A DNA stretch of 64,000 nucleotides from Bacteroidota bacterium (GTDB taxonomy: Bacteria > Bacteroidota > Bacteroidia > Bacteroidales > UBA4417), in NCBI GenBank assembly GCA_022711175.1, contig JAKLFM010000011.1, forward strand, positions 1 through 64,000, in the 5' to 3' direction. The position numbers and the translations under genes were made by a program. Below, piece after piece: positions 29,323 through 39,152 of this stretch (positions within the stretch are counted from its first letter, which is position 1; every line of letters begins with the position of its first letter). The notes under the pieces are model-generated. The model worked only from the letters and a program-made list of their open reading frames with translations. It did not search any database and had not been told where the DNA came from.

Positions 29323-29811
29323 TTGATCAAACCGGAAGAACTTGGTAAACTTGCCGCGAAAAAGAGGCCCGAAAATAAGGTGTTCTTCAGTCGCTTATCA
29401 CGATATGACAAGCGAAAGCTCGATGAACTGTTTCATGATCTTCACGCGGAGGTATTCGAACAAACCGACTGCCTTGCATGCGCCAACTGCTGCAAATCGC
29501 TCGGCCCAAGGATAACGGATGCCGATATCAGGCGGGTTTCTAAATCGTTGCATATCAAACCATCACAATTTACTGATGATTTCCTGCGCATTGATGAAGA
29601 CGGGGATTATGTGTTCAAATCTATGCCCTGTCCTTTTCTGCAATCCGATAACCGTTGCAGGATTTATGACGACCGTCCCGCAGCCTGCCGCGAATATCCG
29701 CACACCAACAGGCCACGAATGTACCAGGTACTTGATCTTACGAAACGAAACATCGAAACCTGCACGGCAGTGTTCAGCATTGTCGAAATGATGAAGCAGA
29801 AACTTGATTGA
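29323..29811 (+). CDS. YkgJ-family cysteine-cluster protein
   Basis: About 162 residues. No ATG precedes the conserved part, and the likely start is TTG at 29323. The Cys pattern CLACANCCKSLG, CPFLQSDNRCRIYDDRPAACREYP is the YkgJ / Fe-S or zinc-cluster signature. Biological role is unknown. It lies 49 bp after the DjlA-like gene, possibly on the same transcript. No antisense or tandem partner of note. Confidence 0.85.
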   Translation: MIKPEELGKLAAKKRPENKVFFSRLSRYDKRKLDELFHDLHAEVFEQTDCLACANCCKSLGPRITDADIRRVSKSLHIKPSQFTDDFLRIDEDGDYVFKSMPCPFLQSDNRCRIYDDRPAACREYPHTNRPRMYQVLDLTKRNIETCTAVFSIVEMMKQKLD

Positions 29812-29912
29812 TGCTTTTCGGCGTTTGCCCTGAGTTTACCGCCATTCACCGATTTTCGTTGGTTTCGTGGAACCATATCAGGCTAAATTTGCTTCATCAT
29901 AATAAAATAACC

Positions 29913-30440
29913 ATGAAAAAAATATTCACAGGCTCATCAGCTATAGGCGTAATCGTTGTACTGTTTGGCGTTTTGCTTTTGGTGCGCAATGTTTTCAACC
30001 TCGACATCCCCATATTTACCATTCTGCTTTCAACCGCGCTTATTATTGGCGGTGTATTGATGATTCGCGGCAGTTTCCTTCAACGGGGTGAAGGAGCGCG
30101 TGTGCAGTTCGAGGACCGGCATTTTAGTTACCGGCCTGAAGAGCGCAATTACAGCGTTCAGTTTGGCGAAGGTACCCTCAACCTCAAAGGCCAGAGGCCC
30201 GACGCAAATATTGCTCTTTCGGTAGAATGTTCGTTCGGAAAAATGAGAATCATCGCCGACCGCGAAGTGCCGCTTATGATCACCGGGAAATCGTCGTTTG
30301 GCGAATTACGTGGCCCTGATCTGAAAACCGCATCATTTGGCGATTACACATATATGTCGCCCGATTACAATCCTTCGCAGCCCGGTTTTACGATCAATGC
30401 CAATGTCTCCTTCGGCGAACTGGAAGTTCTGTATGTGTAA
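29913..30440 (+). CDS. LiaF-like membrane protein
   Basis: 175 residues from the ATG at 29913 (MKKIFTG). A longer frame from 29808 overlaps the upstream gene and lacks a sensible N-terminus. Two hydrophobic segments occupy about 8-26 and 34-50 (VIVVLFGVLLLVRNVF; ILLSTALIIGGVLMI). A beta-rich LiaF-type domain follows, with repeated VSFGE / SSFGELRGP / CSFGKMRI units. In Firmicutes, LiaF restrains an envelope-stress sensor. Whether it does so here is unknown. The gene ends 8 bp from a convergent methyltransferase gene. Confidence 0.8.
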   Translation: MKKIFTGSSAIGVIVVLFGVLLLVRNVFNLDIPIFTILLSTALIIGGVLMIRGSFLQRGEGARVQFEDRHFSYRPEERNYSVQFGEGTLNLKGQRPDANIALSVECSFGKMRIIADREVPLMITGKSSFGELRGPDLKTASFGDYTYMSPDYNPSQPGFTINANVSFGELEVLYV

Positions 30441-30448
30441 TGTTTGCG

Positions 30449-31327
30449 TTACCTCACGAACCTCAGAAAAGTGCCGAGTGGCAGGCGTTTCGCGAATTTA
30501 TCACAAAGATAGAGCTCGCCGTATTCTTTGGTGCCGGTATTACTGAAGTGAGAATTCACAAGGTTATCGGCAACCAATGCTGAGAATCCGATTGAGTACA
30601 TGTTAAGAATAAGGAAGGCGTTCTCGTTTTCGAGCAATTGACTGCACAGGTGCATCATTTCGGGGAGGCTATCGTCGAGCACCCACTTCTCGCCTTCGGG
30701 ACCACGGCCGTAAGCAGGCGGGTCAAGGATGATACCGGAGTATTTGCTGCTACGCCGTACTTCACGTTGCACAAATTTCAATGCATCTTCAACCACCCAG
30801 CGGATATGATCGAGCCTGCTCAATTCCATGTTTTCGCGCGCCCAGGTAACCACCGGCTTCACCGAATCGACATGCAGTACGTCGGCGCCTGCAGCCCTTG
30901 CCGCCAGCGATGCACCGCCGGTATAGGCAAATAAATTGAGCACTTTCGGTGTTTTCACCTGTAACGACCTGATCGTTCTATAGGTAAAATTCCAGTTTTC
31001 GGCCTGCTCCGGAAATACGCCAATATGCCGGAATGCCGTGAGCCCCAGTCGCATTTGTATTTTAAACTCACCGGCGGCATACCCGAATTCCCATTGCTCG
31101 GGCATTCCTTTCTTTAAAATCCATTTTCCTTTCTCAGGATCGTTTTTTTCCTTGCGGAATTCGGCATTCGACAAATTATTCCACTCACTGCGCTTTAGCG
31201 AACATTCCCACAAAGCCTGTGGCTCAGGGCGAATGAGCACATATTTGCCAAAGCGTTCGAGCTTTTCAAATCCGCCCGAATCGATCAGTTCATAATCACG
31301 CCAGTTTTCGGGAGTGAGAAGTTGCAT
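30449..31327 (-). CDS. RlmI-like SAM-dependent methyltransferase
   Basis: 292 residues of the Methyltrans_SAM (RlmI/RlmK-like) group. Motif I is VLNLFAYTGGASLAARA, the post-I acidic residue is in LHVDSVKPVV, and the catalytic-like motif is ILDPPAYGRG. Related enzymes make m5C in rRNA, but the RlmI PUA domain is absent, so the substrate is uncertain. It is the last gene of the leftward dnaX run, 32 bp after the nucleotide-sugar dehydrogenase. Confidence 0.85.
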   Translation of the reverse strand: MQLLTPENWRDYELIDSGGFEKLERFGKYVLIRPEPQALWECSLKRSEWNNLSNAEFRKEKNDPEKGKWILKKGMPEQWEFGYAAGEFKIQMRLGLTAFRHIGVFPEQAENWNFTYRTIRSLQVKTPKVLNLFAYTGGASLAARAAGADVLHVDSVKPVVTWARENMELSRLDHIRWVVEDALKFVQREVRRSSKYSGIILDPPAYGRGPEGEKWVLDDSLPEMMHLCSQLLENENAFLILNMYSIGFSALVADNLVNSHFSNTGTKEYGELYLCDKFAKRLPLGTFLRFVR

Positions 31328-31359
31328 AGGAGAGTGAAAGAATATTCTGATGGTGAGCG

Positions 31360-32622
31360 TTACAATCTTCCGTCCACAAGGTTTTTATTAATAGTACCCT
31401 TTATGTCGAACAAAACGGTATTTCCGTTTTTAAGTTTTAACAGGTCTAATTCACGGAATTCCTTATGAGCCACAGCAAACACTATGGCGTCATATTTCTT
31501 GCCGTTCGCAAGCGAAGGCAATGTCTCAACGCCATATTCGTGTTTTACCTCCTGCGGATCTGCCCAGGGATCGTAAACATCAACATTGCAGCCAAAATCT
31601 TTCAGTTCATTGATAACGTCAATCACTCGGCTGTTGCGGATATCAGGGCAGTTTTCCTTGAAAGTGATGCCGAGCACCAGTACATTGCTTCCGGCGATGG
31701 TATGCCCTTTGTGGATCATCAGCTTTATAGTACGATTGGCCGAATAGAAGCCCATATCGTCGTTGAGGCGACGCCCGGCAAGAATGATCTCAGGATTATA
31801 ACCCAATTCCTGTGCTTTGTGTGTGAGATAATAGGGGTCAACGCCGATACAATGCCCGCCTACAAGCCCGGGTGAAAAGGGGAGGAAGTTCCATTTGGTA
31901 CCTGCTGCCTGCAGAACCTCGTGTGTATCGATATTCAACTTGTTGAATATCAATGCTAATTCGTTCACAAAAGCAATATTGATATCCCGCTGCGAGTTTT
32001 CAATCACTTTTGCTGCTTCAGCTACCTTAATGCTCGATGCAAGATGGGTGCCGGCAACAATGATCATTTTATAAAGATCATCAACTTTTTTGGCTACTTC
32101 GGGTGTTGAACCGGAGGTTACTTTTTTAATTTTTGTGACATTATGCTCCTTGTCACCGGGATTGATACGCTCCGGCGAATAACCGCAATAGAAATCAACA
32201 TTGAACTTCAGCCCGCTGAACTTTTCGAGGACCGGAACACACTCTTCCTCGGTTGCACCGGGGTAAACAGTTGATTCATAAATTACTATATCACCTTTTT
32301 TGAGCACCTTACCAACTGTTTCCGATGCTTTTACAAGTGGAGTCAGGTCAGGCCTCTTATATTTATCAATAGGCGTAGGGACGGTCACGATAAAGTAATT
32401 GCAGTCTCTGATTTGATCGAGGTCGCTGGTGTAGGTCAGGTATTTGGCCGCTGCAAGGTCTTCGTCCGAAGTTTCGAGCGTGCGGTCGTGTCCGTTTTCC
32501 AGTTCGCTGATCCTGGTTTTATTGATATCGAAACCTTTAACAGGCAGTATCTTGCCAAATTCAACCGCCAAAGGCAGTCCAACGTATCCAAGCCCTATGA
32601 GGGCAATTTTTATTTCACTCAT
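31360..32622 (-). CDS. Nucleotide-sugar 6-dehydrogenase (TviB/WbpA group)
   Basis: 420 residues of the UDP-sugar dehydrogenase family. The NAD-binding motif is [32 protein letters not shown] follows, and the catalytic Cys lies in [12 protein letters not shown]. It oxidises C6 of a UDP-sugar to the uronate using two NAD+. Motif spacing favours UDP-GlcNAc/UDP-GalNAc dehydrogenases of the Vi-polysaccharide TviB type over UDP-glucose dehydrogenase. It would supply uronic-acid sugars for surface glycan. The UDP-GlcNAc 2-epimerase at 54415 could belong to the same or a related pathway. Confidence 0.9.
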   Translation of the reverse strand: MSEIKIALIGLGYVGLPLAVEFGKILPVKGFDINKTRISELENGHDRTLETSDEDLAAAKYLTYTSDLDQIRDCNYFIVTVPTPIDKYKRPDLTPLVKASETVGKVLKKGDIVIYESTVYPGATEEECVPVLEKFSGLKFNVDFYCGYSPERINPGDKEHNVTKIKKVTSGSTPEVAKKVDDLYKMIIVAGTHLASSIKVAEAAKVIENSQRDINIAFVNELALIFNKLNIDTHEVLQAAGTKWNFLPFSPGLVGGHCIGVDPYYLTHKAQELGYNPEIILAGRRLNDDMGFYSANRTIKLMIHKGHTIAGSNVLVLGITFKENCPDIRNSRVIDVINELKDFGCNVDVYDPWADPQEVKHEYGVETLPSLANGKKYDAIVFAVAHKEFRELDLLKLKNGNTVLFDIKGTINKNLVDGRL

Positions 32623-32712
32623 TTTGAAAAGCAGATTATAGTTGATTAGTATTGTGAAAAGTATCTTACTTGTTTAATTGTTCAAAGTTGCAAAGGTGAC
32701 TTAACCGGGGCA

Positions 32713-33285
32713 TCAGGCCTGCTTCGGCCTGTTCTGTGGACTGAGGTTAAATTTTTCGGGGTGCCTGGCAATTGCATCCATATAAAATGCCTCAATCTCC
32801 TTTATATCCTTTTCGTAATTGCCGGTCGGATAAAACGCCGGGCCGATGCCGACAACTTTTTTACTGTAATCGAGAATGCCGAGCATAATGGGAACTTTTG
32901 CATGTTCGGCAATGTAGTAAAAGCCTCTTTTCCAATGAAGTACGAGGCTGCGCGTGCCTTCGGGGGTTATCGTTATTACCAGTTCATCCTGATGACTGAA
33001 CATTTCACCAACCTGATGCACAATGTTGCTGCTTCGCGAGCGATCAACCGGGATGCCGCCAAGGGCTTTTACAATAAGCCCCAGTGGGAAAAAGAAAGCT
33101 TCCTTCTTGATGAGGTATTTTGCCCTGACCCCAATAGTCATATAGCCGAAAAAGCCTACAAAAAAATCCCAGTTGCTGGTGTGTGGCGCTACAATTACCA
33201 CGCACTTTTTAATATCGGGAGGCAGATTTCCCGTGGTCTTCCAACCGAAAAGGTTTAATACAAATCGTCCGAATTTCTTTCGCAT
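32713..33285 (-). CDS. 1-acylglycerol-3-phosphate O-acyltransferase-like protein
   Basis: 190 residues of the PlsC-like superfamily. The acceptor motif HTSNWD (variant HX4D) lies at about residues 36-41, and PEGTRS and GGIPVDRSR are both present. It transfers an acyl chain to a lysophospholipid or related acceptor at the membrane. A hydrophobic N-terminus may anchor it. It follows the sugar kinase by 2 bp (stop 33288, start 33285), so the two are very likely co-translated. Substrate is not proven. Confidence 0.85.
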   Translation of the reverse strand: MRKKFGRFVLNLFGWKTTGNLPPDIKKCVVIVAPHTSNWDFFVGFFGYMTIGVRAKYLIKKEAFFFPLGLIVKALGGIPVDRSRSSNIVHQVGEMFSHQDELVITITPEGTRSLVLHWKRGFYYIAEHAKVPIMLGILDYSKKVVGIGPAFYPTGNYEKDIKEIEAFYMDAIARHPEKFNLSPQNRPKQA

Positions 33286-33287
33286 AG

Positions 33288-34202
33288 TTATATTTCAGGC
33301 TTAAACCCGGGTGAAACATAGTTTTCCATAGTAAGGCATGTGGCGGATGAAAATGCAATGCCGCAAGCGATCAGTTTGTTCCAGTCAGCGCGGGTGAATG
33401 CCGATGGATGTTGTTTCGTGAGTCCGCCGTTGACAAGGCCATAAATCAAACCGGCGGTAAAATTATCGCCGGCGCCGATTGTTGACACAGGATTAATTGC
33501 TGGCGTCATGTATGAATTCCGGAATTCCGGTGTATAAAGAAGCACTTCCTTTTCGCCTTGTGTAATGACAAGGAAAGGGCAATATGGTCTGAGCAACTCA
33601 TAAATTTCATCAGGATCATTGGTACCGGCAAGGAATTCGAAATCTTCGTGCGAACCTTTTACCAGGTTCGACATCTGCATATTTTCGTAAAACTTTTCCC
33701 TTACTGAGGGCATATCAGCCAGGTGATGCTTGCGCACATTGGGGTCAAAAACAATAAAAGTACCACATGACCTGGCTTTTTCAGCGATGCGAAGCACATG
33801 CTGCCTGCGCGAAGGTTTTACGGAATAAAACGAGCCGAAAGCCAAAACATCACCGGTGCTGAATTCAGGCAGGTCAATATCAGGCAGAACTTCAGGCTGG
33901 TGATGGTAGAATGTATAGGAAGCATTCAGGTTCTCATCAAGAAATGCAAGTGCAATGGAGGTATTGTAATCACTATATGTTACCGTGAACACCGTCGATA
34001 CATGGTTTATTTCCAGCGATCTATCAATGATATTTCCGGGTTCATCAAGGCCAAACTCACTGATGAAATGTACATTACCTGAAGTACGGCCCAGGGCGAC
34101 AGCCGTGTTGAGCATACTGCCGCCTGCAATACAGCTTACGGGGCTGCCATCCTTAAAAAGGACATCGAGAACAGTTTCGCCTAATGTGAAAATCTGAGCC
34201 AT
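33288..34202 (-). CDS. PfkB-family carbohydrate kinase
   Basis: 304 residues. The N-terminal GEXXXD-like start (FTLGETVLDVLFKDG), GGSMLNTAVALGR substrate motif and the C-terminal ATP/anion-hole motif IGAGDNFTAGLI mark a PfkB kinase. Fructokinase or a related sugar kinase is most likely. The acceptor is not determinable. It lies 17 bp after dnaX, in the same run. Confidence 0.88.
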   Translation of the reverse strand: MAQIFTLGETVLDVLFKDGSPVSCIAGGSMLNTAVALGRTSGNVHFISEFGLDEPGNIIDRSLEINHVSTVFTVTYSDYNTSIALAFLDENLNASYTFYHHQPEVLPDIDLPEFSTGDVLAFGSFYSVKPSRRQHVLRIAEKARSCGTFIVFDPNVRKHHLADMPSVREKFYENMQMSNLVKGSHEDFEFLAGTNDPDEIYELLRPYCPFLVITQGEKEVLLYTPEFRNSYMTPAINPVSTIGAGDNFTAGLIYGLVNGGLTKQHPSAFTRADWNKLIACGIAFSSATCLTMENYVSPGFKPEI

Positions 34203-34219
34203 CGCAAATAGTTCCGTTA

Positions 34220-36043
34220 TCAGCCGTCCAACCCTAAATCCAGTTGATCTTTCAGTGTTTTAATGAGCGGCGCTTTTTCAATCATCTGCTCATATTTGTC
34301 TTTATCGGAATAGGGTTTCCTGGTTTCTTCAACTTGCTCTTTCACTGTAGTTTCAACATTTAGCAAGTCATTGCTGAGGGTATCTTTCAGGAAAATGAAG
34401 AGATCCGATTTGTTACGGTTGAATTCTGCTTCGAGCACCCGGTTCTCAAGTTCAAGATGGATGGTTCCTTCTTCGCCGAGGGTTGGTTCATGGCCCGAAA
34501 GTGCAGCATAGAGCAGGGTTGACGATTCTTTGATGCTTGCAGCAAACTTATTCCAGGCATCGGATAACTGATCCTGTGTAAACGGGCTGTTTCTTTTCCC
34601 ATCCGATTCAGCCTTCTTTTGATCGCTCTGTGCCTGCGAAATGGCAGATTTAATTGAAAGCGAAACCGGCCCCATAGCTCGTGCCTGGGCAGGTTTGGTC
34701 GAAGCGAGGGCAGGAATCTCAGCGGTTTGAGGCTCGGGATTTGGTGTGGTTTTTATTTCTGTAACTTGTTGTGGTTGCTCCTTAACCGAAGTAACAAGTT
34801 GAGCTGCAGGCTCTTCGGCTTTTGCAGGCTCTGGTTCGGTTTTGATAATTTCAGGCGCTGGCTGCTCAGCTGCTTTTGTTGTTACCGGCTCTTCCTTTGA
34901 TACAACGGGTATTTCAGCCTGCGCGGGGGCTGCAGGGGCTGCGGGTTTAATTACTGAAAGTTGGCAAAGGCGAATAAGCGTAACCTCAATGAGCAGTCGT
35001 TTATTATTCGAAGTACGGTAGTTAATATCGCATTTGTTATTGATATCGAGCGCGTTAATGATAAAATCGAGTGGGCATTGTTTTGTTTGCGACAAATAGC
35101 GGTTGCGAATGCTTTCGCTGGTTTCGATCAGCTTTGCAGTTGATGAATCGCGGCACATCATCAGGTTGCGGAAGTGATCGCCAAGTCCGGTTATAAAATG
35201 CTGTCCTTCAAATCCTTTTTCAATGATCTCATTAAAAAGCAGTAATGCATTTTGAATATTGCCGGTAAGCATGTAGTCGGTCATCCTGAAGTAGTACTCA
35301 TAGTCAAGAACATTCAGGTTATCGATCACAAGCTGGTAGGTAATGGTTTGATTTCCAAGGCTTACCATCTGGTCAAACATCGAAAGTGCATCCCTAAGGG
35401 CGCCATCGGCTTTCTGAGCGATGATGTGCAAAGCCTCGGGTTCAGCATTTACATTTTCGCTCTGTGCAACCCATGCAAGGTGTTTTGCTATATCGTCAAC
35501 TGTAATGCGCTTGAAATCAAAAATCTGGCAACGGCTCAGGATAGTTGGCAGGATCTTATGTTTTTCCGTAGTAGCCAATATAAAAATGGCATACGAGGGC
35601 GGTTCTTCCAGCGTTTTGAGGAAAGCATTAAAAGCCTGCGACGACAGCATATGAACCTCATCAATGATGTACACCTTGTATTTCCCCATTTGCGGAGGTA
35701 TGCGAACCTGCTCTACCAGGTTGCGGATATCGTCAACACTGTTGTTCGATGCAGCATCAAGTTCGTTTATGTTGAAAGATGCCGAATTATTGAAGGCTTT
35801 ACAGAAATCACATTCGTTGCAGGGTTCCAAACTTGGGCTAAGGTGCTGGCAATTAATCGTTTTTGCAAGTATTCGGGCACATGTAGTTTTCCCGACGCCA
35901 CGCGGGCCGCAAAACAGAAATGCCTGCGCTACCTGGTTGTTACGGATGGCATTTTTGAGTGTCGAAGTAATCGCCTGCTGCCCTACAACAGAATCGAAGG
36001 TCACTGGCCTGTACTTGCGTGCCGATACAATGAAATTTTCCAT
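34220..36043 (-). CDS. dnaX: DNA polymerase III subunit gamma/tau
   Basis: 607 residues, the clamp-loader ATPase. Walker A is GPRGVGKT (46-53), the four zinc Cys are 65, 75, 78 and 81, the DEVH Walker B box is at 128-131, and the sensor segment is PTILSRCQIFDF. The centre (about 375-475) is low-complexity, rich in Pro, Ala, Glu and Thr, and the C-terminus carries the tau domain that binds the polymerase. A TACTTTTG promoter lies upstream. It heads a run with a kinase, acyltransferase, nucleotide-sugar dehydrogenase and methyltransferase. Confidence 0.97.
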   Translation of the reverse strand: MENFIVSARKYRPVTFDSVVGQQAITSTLKNAIRNNQVAQAFLFCGPRGVGKTTCARILAKTINCQHLSPSLEPCNECDFCKAFNNSASFNINELDAASNNSVDDIRNLVEQVRIPPQMGKYKVYIIDEVHMLSSQAFNAFLKTLEEPPSYAIFILATTEKHKILPTILSRCQIFDFKRITVDDIAKHLAWVAQSENVNAEPEALHIIAQKADGALRDALSMFDQMVSLGNQTITYQLVIDNLNVLDYEYYFRMTDYMLTGNIQNALLLFNEIIEKGFEGQHFITGLGDHFRNLMMCRDSSTAKLIETSESIRNRYLSQTKQCPLDFIINALDINNKCDINYRTSNNKRLLIEVTLIRLCQLSVIKPAAPAAPAQAEIPVVSKEEPVTTKAAEQPAPEIIKTEPEPAKAEEPAAQLVTSVKEQPQQVTEIKTTPNPEPQTAEIPALASTKPAQARAMGPVSLSIKSAISQAQSDQKKAESDGKRNSPFTQDQLSDAWNKFAASIKESSTLLYAALSGHEPTLGEEGTIHLELENRVLEAEFNRNKSDLFIFLKDTLSNDLLNVETTVKEQVEETRKPYSDKDKYEQMIEKAPLIKTLKDQLDLGLDG

Positions 36044-36108
36044 CAGGATATGCTATCTTTCTATAAATCAATTACTTGAATAGCCTTTACATGAGGCCTC
36101 TTCATCTC

Positions 36109-36139
36109 CAAAAGTACGATAAAAAGCCATATTTCCAAA
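36109..36139 (-). promoter_or_regulatory. Promoter of dnaX
   Basis: On the minus strand TTTG (36139-36136), 19 bp, then TACTTTTG (36116-36109). This is a near-ideal Bacteroidota promoter, about 66 bp before the start codon. Confidence 0.75.
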
Positions 36140-36193
36140 CCTGTTTCGCACCAACCCACTATATATAGCCGGCACTTTGGTAGCCTTGAAATT

Positions 36194-36706
36194 ATGATGG
36201 CAAAATGCCTAAATTGCAGTCAATTCTGTCCAATCATTCAAGCAATGGATTTAAAAACGATGTATCCCCCTTCTGAACCTTGTTCATGCGAAACCTGTGT
36301 AAGCTACTGTAAGCGCCCCGGTTGGTGGACACCCGAAGAAGCTGAAAAGGCCATTGAATGTGGTTTTGCCGGCAGGATGATGCTCGAGATCGCCCCCGAA
36401 TTCAACTTTGCAGTACTATCGCCGGCTTTTAAAGGAAACGAGCTGCAATATTCCAGCCGGGTTTTTGCCGATAACGGTTGTACCTTCCTGATGAACAAGC
36501 GCTGCGAGCTTTTTAATACCGGATTTCAGCCGCTCGAATGCCGTTTTTGCCATCACAAGCGCCAGGGGCAGGGCAAAATGTGTCACCATGATATTGAAAT
36601 ACTATGGAATACCGAAAAAGCCAAGCGTATTATTGTACGCTGGGGAAATAACACAGGTTTCTGGCTAAAGCAGGGACTCGACGTTCATGAGAGGAAACGA
36701 TCCTGA
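36194..36706 (+). CDS. Cysteine-cluster protein
   Basis: 170 residues; the start is either 36194 or 36245 (MDLKTMYPP). Cys-rich: CLNCSQFC, CSCETCVSYC, and then CTFLMNKRCELFNTGFQPLE with CRFCHHK, which resembles YkgJ-type cysteine clusters. It could bind a metal or Fe-S cluster. Function is unknown. It is divergent to dnaX, and no strong partner is evident. Confidence 0.7.
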   Translation: MMAKCLNCSQFCPIIQAMDLKTMYPPSEPCSCETCVSYCKRPGWWTPEEAEKAIECGFAGRMMLEIAPEFNFAVLSPAFKGNELQYSSRVFADNGCTFLMNKRCELFNTGFQPLECRFCHHKRQGQGKMCHHDIEILWNTEKAKRIIVRWGNNTGFWLKQGLDVHERKRS

Positions 36707-36799
36707 GTTTATAAACGAATCCTTTTTACCAGGCTATAATGATTAGGGAGTTTCAGTTCACTCTCATTTTCTCTACTTTTGTTTCAGAATGTTTTGACA

Positions 36800-38110
36800 A
36801 TGCTGGTACTCGTACCAAAAATAACCAATAGGCTGAAGTATATCTTCGACTTACTCCTGGGCGACCTGCTGGGTGTTGATGTTTCATTTACTACATCAGA
36901 GAATGAATATCGTGCGTTCGAAAATGCTAAGTTTGCTTATGGTGTTGCATTGAACGACGGAGGCCTCTATTTTGCCTCTAACAGGCTCTTGTTCGAGACC
37001 GGTATTGCCTCGTACGAAGTTTCGTACTTTGACTTTTCAGGTTCCGGGGCTTTTTTTGCTGTTTACCATAAAGCATCAGCTCTGCCTTTCGATGTTTTCG
37101 CGGCATCATTCTTCCTGGTTTCGCGTTATGAAGAATACCTGCCGCATATGCGCGATGAGCACGGGCGTTTCAGGGCATCGCAGAGTGAAGCATACAAGCA
37201 TGGGTTTTTACGCAAACCCCTTGTAAATTTATGGTCGCTGGAGCTGAAGAAAATTTTTGAAAAATGGTTTCCGGAAACAGAATTTAAGCTGCCAAAATTC
37301 AAATACCAGGCAACTGTTGATATTGATGCGGCATTTGCATACAAGCACAAAGGATTAACAAGGGCATTGGGCGGATTTGTTAAGGCTTTAAGATTGAACG
37401 ATTACAGGGAGTTTAAGGAACGCCTGGATGTTTTGCTGAATCGAATCCCCGACCCCTTTGATACCTATAAACTGCACCTGGCCCTACAACAAAAATATTC
37501 CCTAAAGGTTATCTTCTTTTTCCTGCTCGCCGATTATGGTCCCAACGACAAGAACATACCGGTTCATAACCGTTATTTCAGGCAGGTAATCCGCGAACTG
37601 GCCGACTATGCTGATATAGGAATCCATCCTTCCTATGCTTCGGCTGAAAAGCCAGGTGTTTTACAACAAGAGATCACCAGGCTATCGAATATTTTGCACC
37701 GCGAAATAACCAAAAGCCGGCAGCATTTTCTCAGGCTCGAAATGCCGCTTACCTACCGAAATCTCATAAACTGCGATATTACTGAAGATTATACAATGGG
37801 CTATGCCGAAGAACCGGGATTCAGGGCATCAATCTGTACGCCTTTCAGTTTTTTTGACCTCGACCTCGATACCAAAACCTCGTTGAAGATATTTCCGTTT
37901 GCTGTTATGGACGGAACACTCAACGATTATATGAACCTTACACCGGCTCAGGCCATTGATGTTATCAGCGGGCTCATAAAAGAAGTGAAGACTGTGGGAG
38001 GCACTTTTATCAGCCTTTGGCATAATAGTACGCTGAATGATAAAAATCACTGGAAAGGATGGCTCACTGTTTATGAAGAAATGATTAAGACGGCTGTAAC
38101 CAGCCGATAA
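36800..38110 (+). CDS. Polysaccharide deacetylase-family protein (DUF7033-type)
   Basis: About 436 residues from the ATG at 36800; a TTG at 36779 is the alternative. The N-terminal 150 residues (FSGSGAFFAVYHKASALPFD; FFLVSRYEEYLPHMRDEHGRF) match the DUF7033 region that precedes a NodB-type deacetylase fold. The metal-site candidates are Asp and His residues in ATVDIDAAFAY and IGIHPSYAS, and SLWHNSTL. It probably deacetylates a surface glycan. It is followed 14 bp later by the FemAB/GNAT-like gene, probably in the same operon. Confidence 0.82.
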   Translation: MLVLVPKITNRLKYIFDLLLGDLLGVDVSFTTSENEYRAFENAKFAYGVALNDGGLYFASNRLLFETGIASYEVSYFDFSGSGAFFAVYHKASALPFDVFAASFFLVSRYEEYLPHMRDEHGRFRASQSEAYKHGFLRKPLVNLWSLELKKIFEKWFPETEFKLPKFKYQATVDIDAAFAYKHKGLTRALGGFVKALRLNDYREFKERLDVLLNRIPDPFDTYKLHLALQQKYSLKVIFFFLLADYGPNDKNIPVHNRYFRQVIRELADYADIGIHPSYASAEKPGVLQQEITRLSNILHREITKSRQHFLRLEMPLTYRNLINCDITEDYTMGYAEEPGFRASICTPFSFFDLDLDTKTSLKIFPFAVMDGTLNDYMNLTPAQAIDVISGLIKEVKTVGGTFISLWHNSTLNDKNHWKGWLTVYEEMIKTAVTSR

Positions 38111-38124
38111 ATTGGCATTATCAA

Positions 38125-39066
38125 GTGATTAAGCACCTAACCAACGACCTCATCGACAGGGAACAATGGGATGCCTGCATCAATCGGGCTGTGAACGGTT
38201 ATGTGTATGCATACTCCTGGTACCTCGATATTGTTTGCCCCGGCTGGGAAGCCCTAGTTGAAGACGATTACTCCGCTGTGTTTCCGCTGCCGTCAGCGCT
38301 GAAGTATGGAATAGCCTATTGCATTCAACCTTATTTTACACAGCAATTGGGGCTGTTTTCGGTAGCACCCTTGTCATCCGGTGTGGTTGAATCATTCATA
38401 CAGGCAATTCCTGCAAAATTTAAGTATATTGATCTTAATTTCAATACATTAAATAACATTAAAGATGAACGGCGCCTGGTCATCCCTATGGCTGATTATG
38501 AATTGGACCTGATTGCTGAATATGAAAAAATTGCCGCCGCTTTTTCATCCAATCTGAGCCGTAACCTGAAAAAGGCTGCAAAATGCTGCCTCACACTGGT
38601 TAAGAATGTTAAGCCTGACGATGTTGTTCACTTGTTTCGTAACAACAGGGGACAAAGGCTCAGCCATCTTGGTAATAAGCAGTATTTTCTGCTTACACGA
38701 CTCATTTATGCATGTATTTATAAAGGAATTGGCGAGGTGTGGGGAACATATGATGAGCACAACCAGCTTTGTGCCGGAGTGGTTTGGCTGAGAAGCAACA
38801 ACAGGATCATCTTCTTGTTTTCGGGGCTTTCGCAACAAGGGCGGCAATGTGGAGCGATGCCTTTTCTTATAGATTCAATGATCAGGCAGCATGCCGGAAC
38901 GCCGGTAATCCTCGATTTCGAAGGTTCGAACGACGAGGATTTAGCCAGGTTTTATGCAGGTTTTGGTTCAAAAAGAGTAACCTATCATCGTATCATCATG
39001 AACAGACTGTCAGTATTCGGACAAATTGGCCTCCGGTTTGTCAGGTCGTTGAGAAAATTGAGATAG
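38125..39066 (+). CDS. FemAB/GNAT-like N-acyltransferase
   Basis: 313 residues with a GTG start at 38125. The pattern (YAYSWYLDIVCPGWEALV; SRNLKKAAK; a central GEVWGTYDEHNQLCAGVVWL; then FLFSGLSQQGRQCGAMPFL) resembles the FemAB/BioF2 acyltransferase fold, which transfers an acyl or aminoacyl group. It lies 14 bp after the polysaccharide deacetylase and may modify the same glycan or a sugar-nucleotide. Family assignment is by overall pattern and is not certain. Confidence 0.65.
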   Translation: MIKHLTNDLIDREQWDACINRAVNGYVYAYSWYLDIVCPGWEALVEDDYSAVFPLPSALKYGIAYCIQPYFTQQLGLFSVAPLSSGVVESFIQAIPAKFKYIDLNFNTLNNIKDERRLVIPMADYELDLIAEYEKIAAAFSSNLSRNLKKAAKCCLTLVKNVKPDDVVHLFRNNRGQRLSHLGNKQYFLLTRLIYACIYKGIGEVWGTYDEHNQLCAGVVWLRSNNRIIFLFSGLSQQGRQCGAMPFLIDSMIRQHAGTPVILDFEGSNDEDLARFYAGFGSKRVTYHRIIMNRLSVFGQIGLRFVRSLRKLR

Positions 39067-39101
39067 AAACTGCCATTGTCCCGGCGGTAATATTAATTGA
39101 G

Positions 39102-39109
39102 TATTTTTG
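39102..39109 (+). promoter_or_regulatory. -7 box upstream of upp
   Basis: TATTTTTG matches TAnnTTTG, 43 bp before the ATG. A TTG lies 23 bp upstream of it, slightly long for this promoter class. Confidence 0.4.
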
Positions 39110-39152
39110 CAATGCCAAATTTTATTGATTTCTAATAATTTACCTGCAGCAA

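Noticed and set aside
28626-29411. A 261-residue frame antisense to the DjlA-like gene
   Set aside because: Overlaps a gene with a clear J domain; the protein has no recognisable family features.
35252-36079. A 275-residue frame antisense to dnaX
   Set aside because: It lies opposite the clamp-loader ATPase domain and across the dnaX start; no motif supports it.
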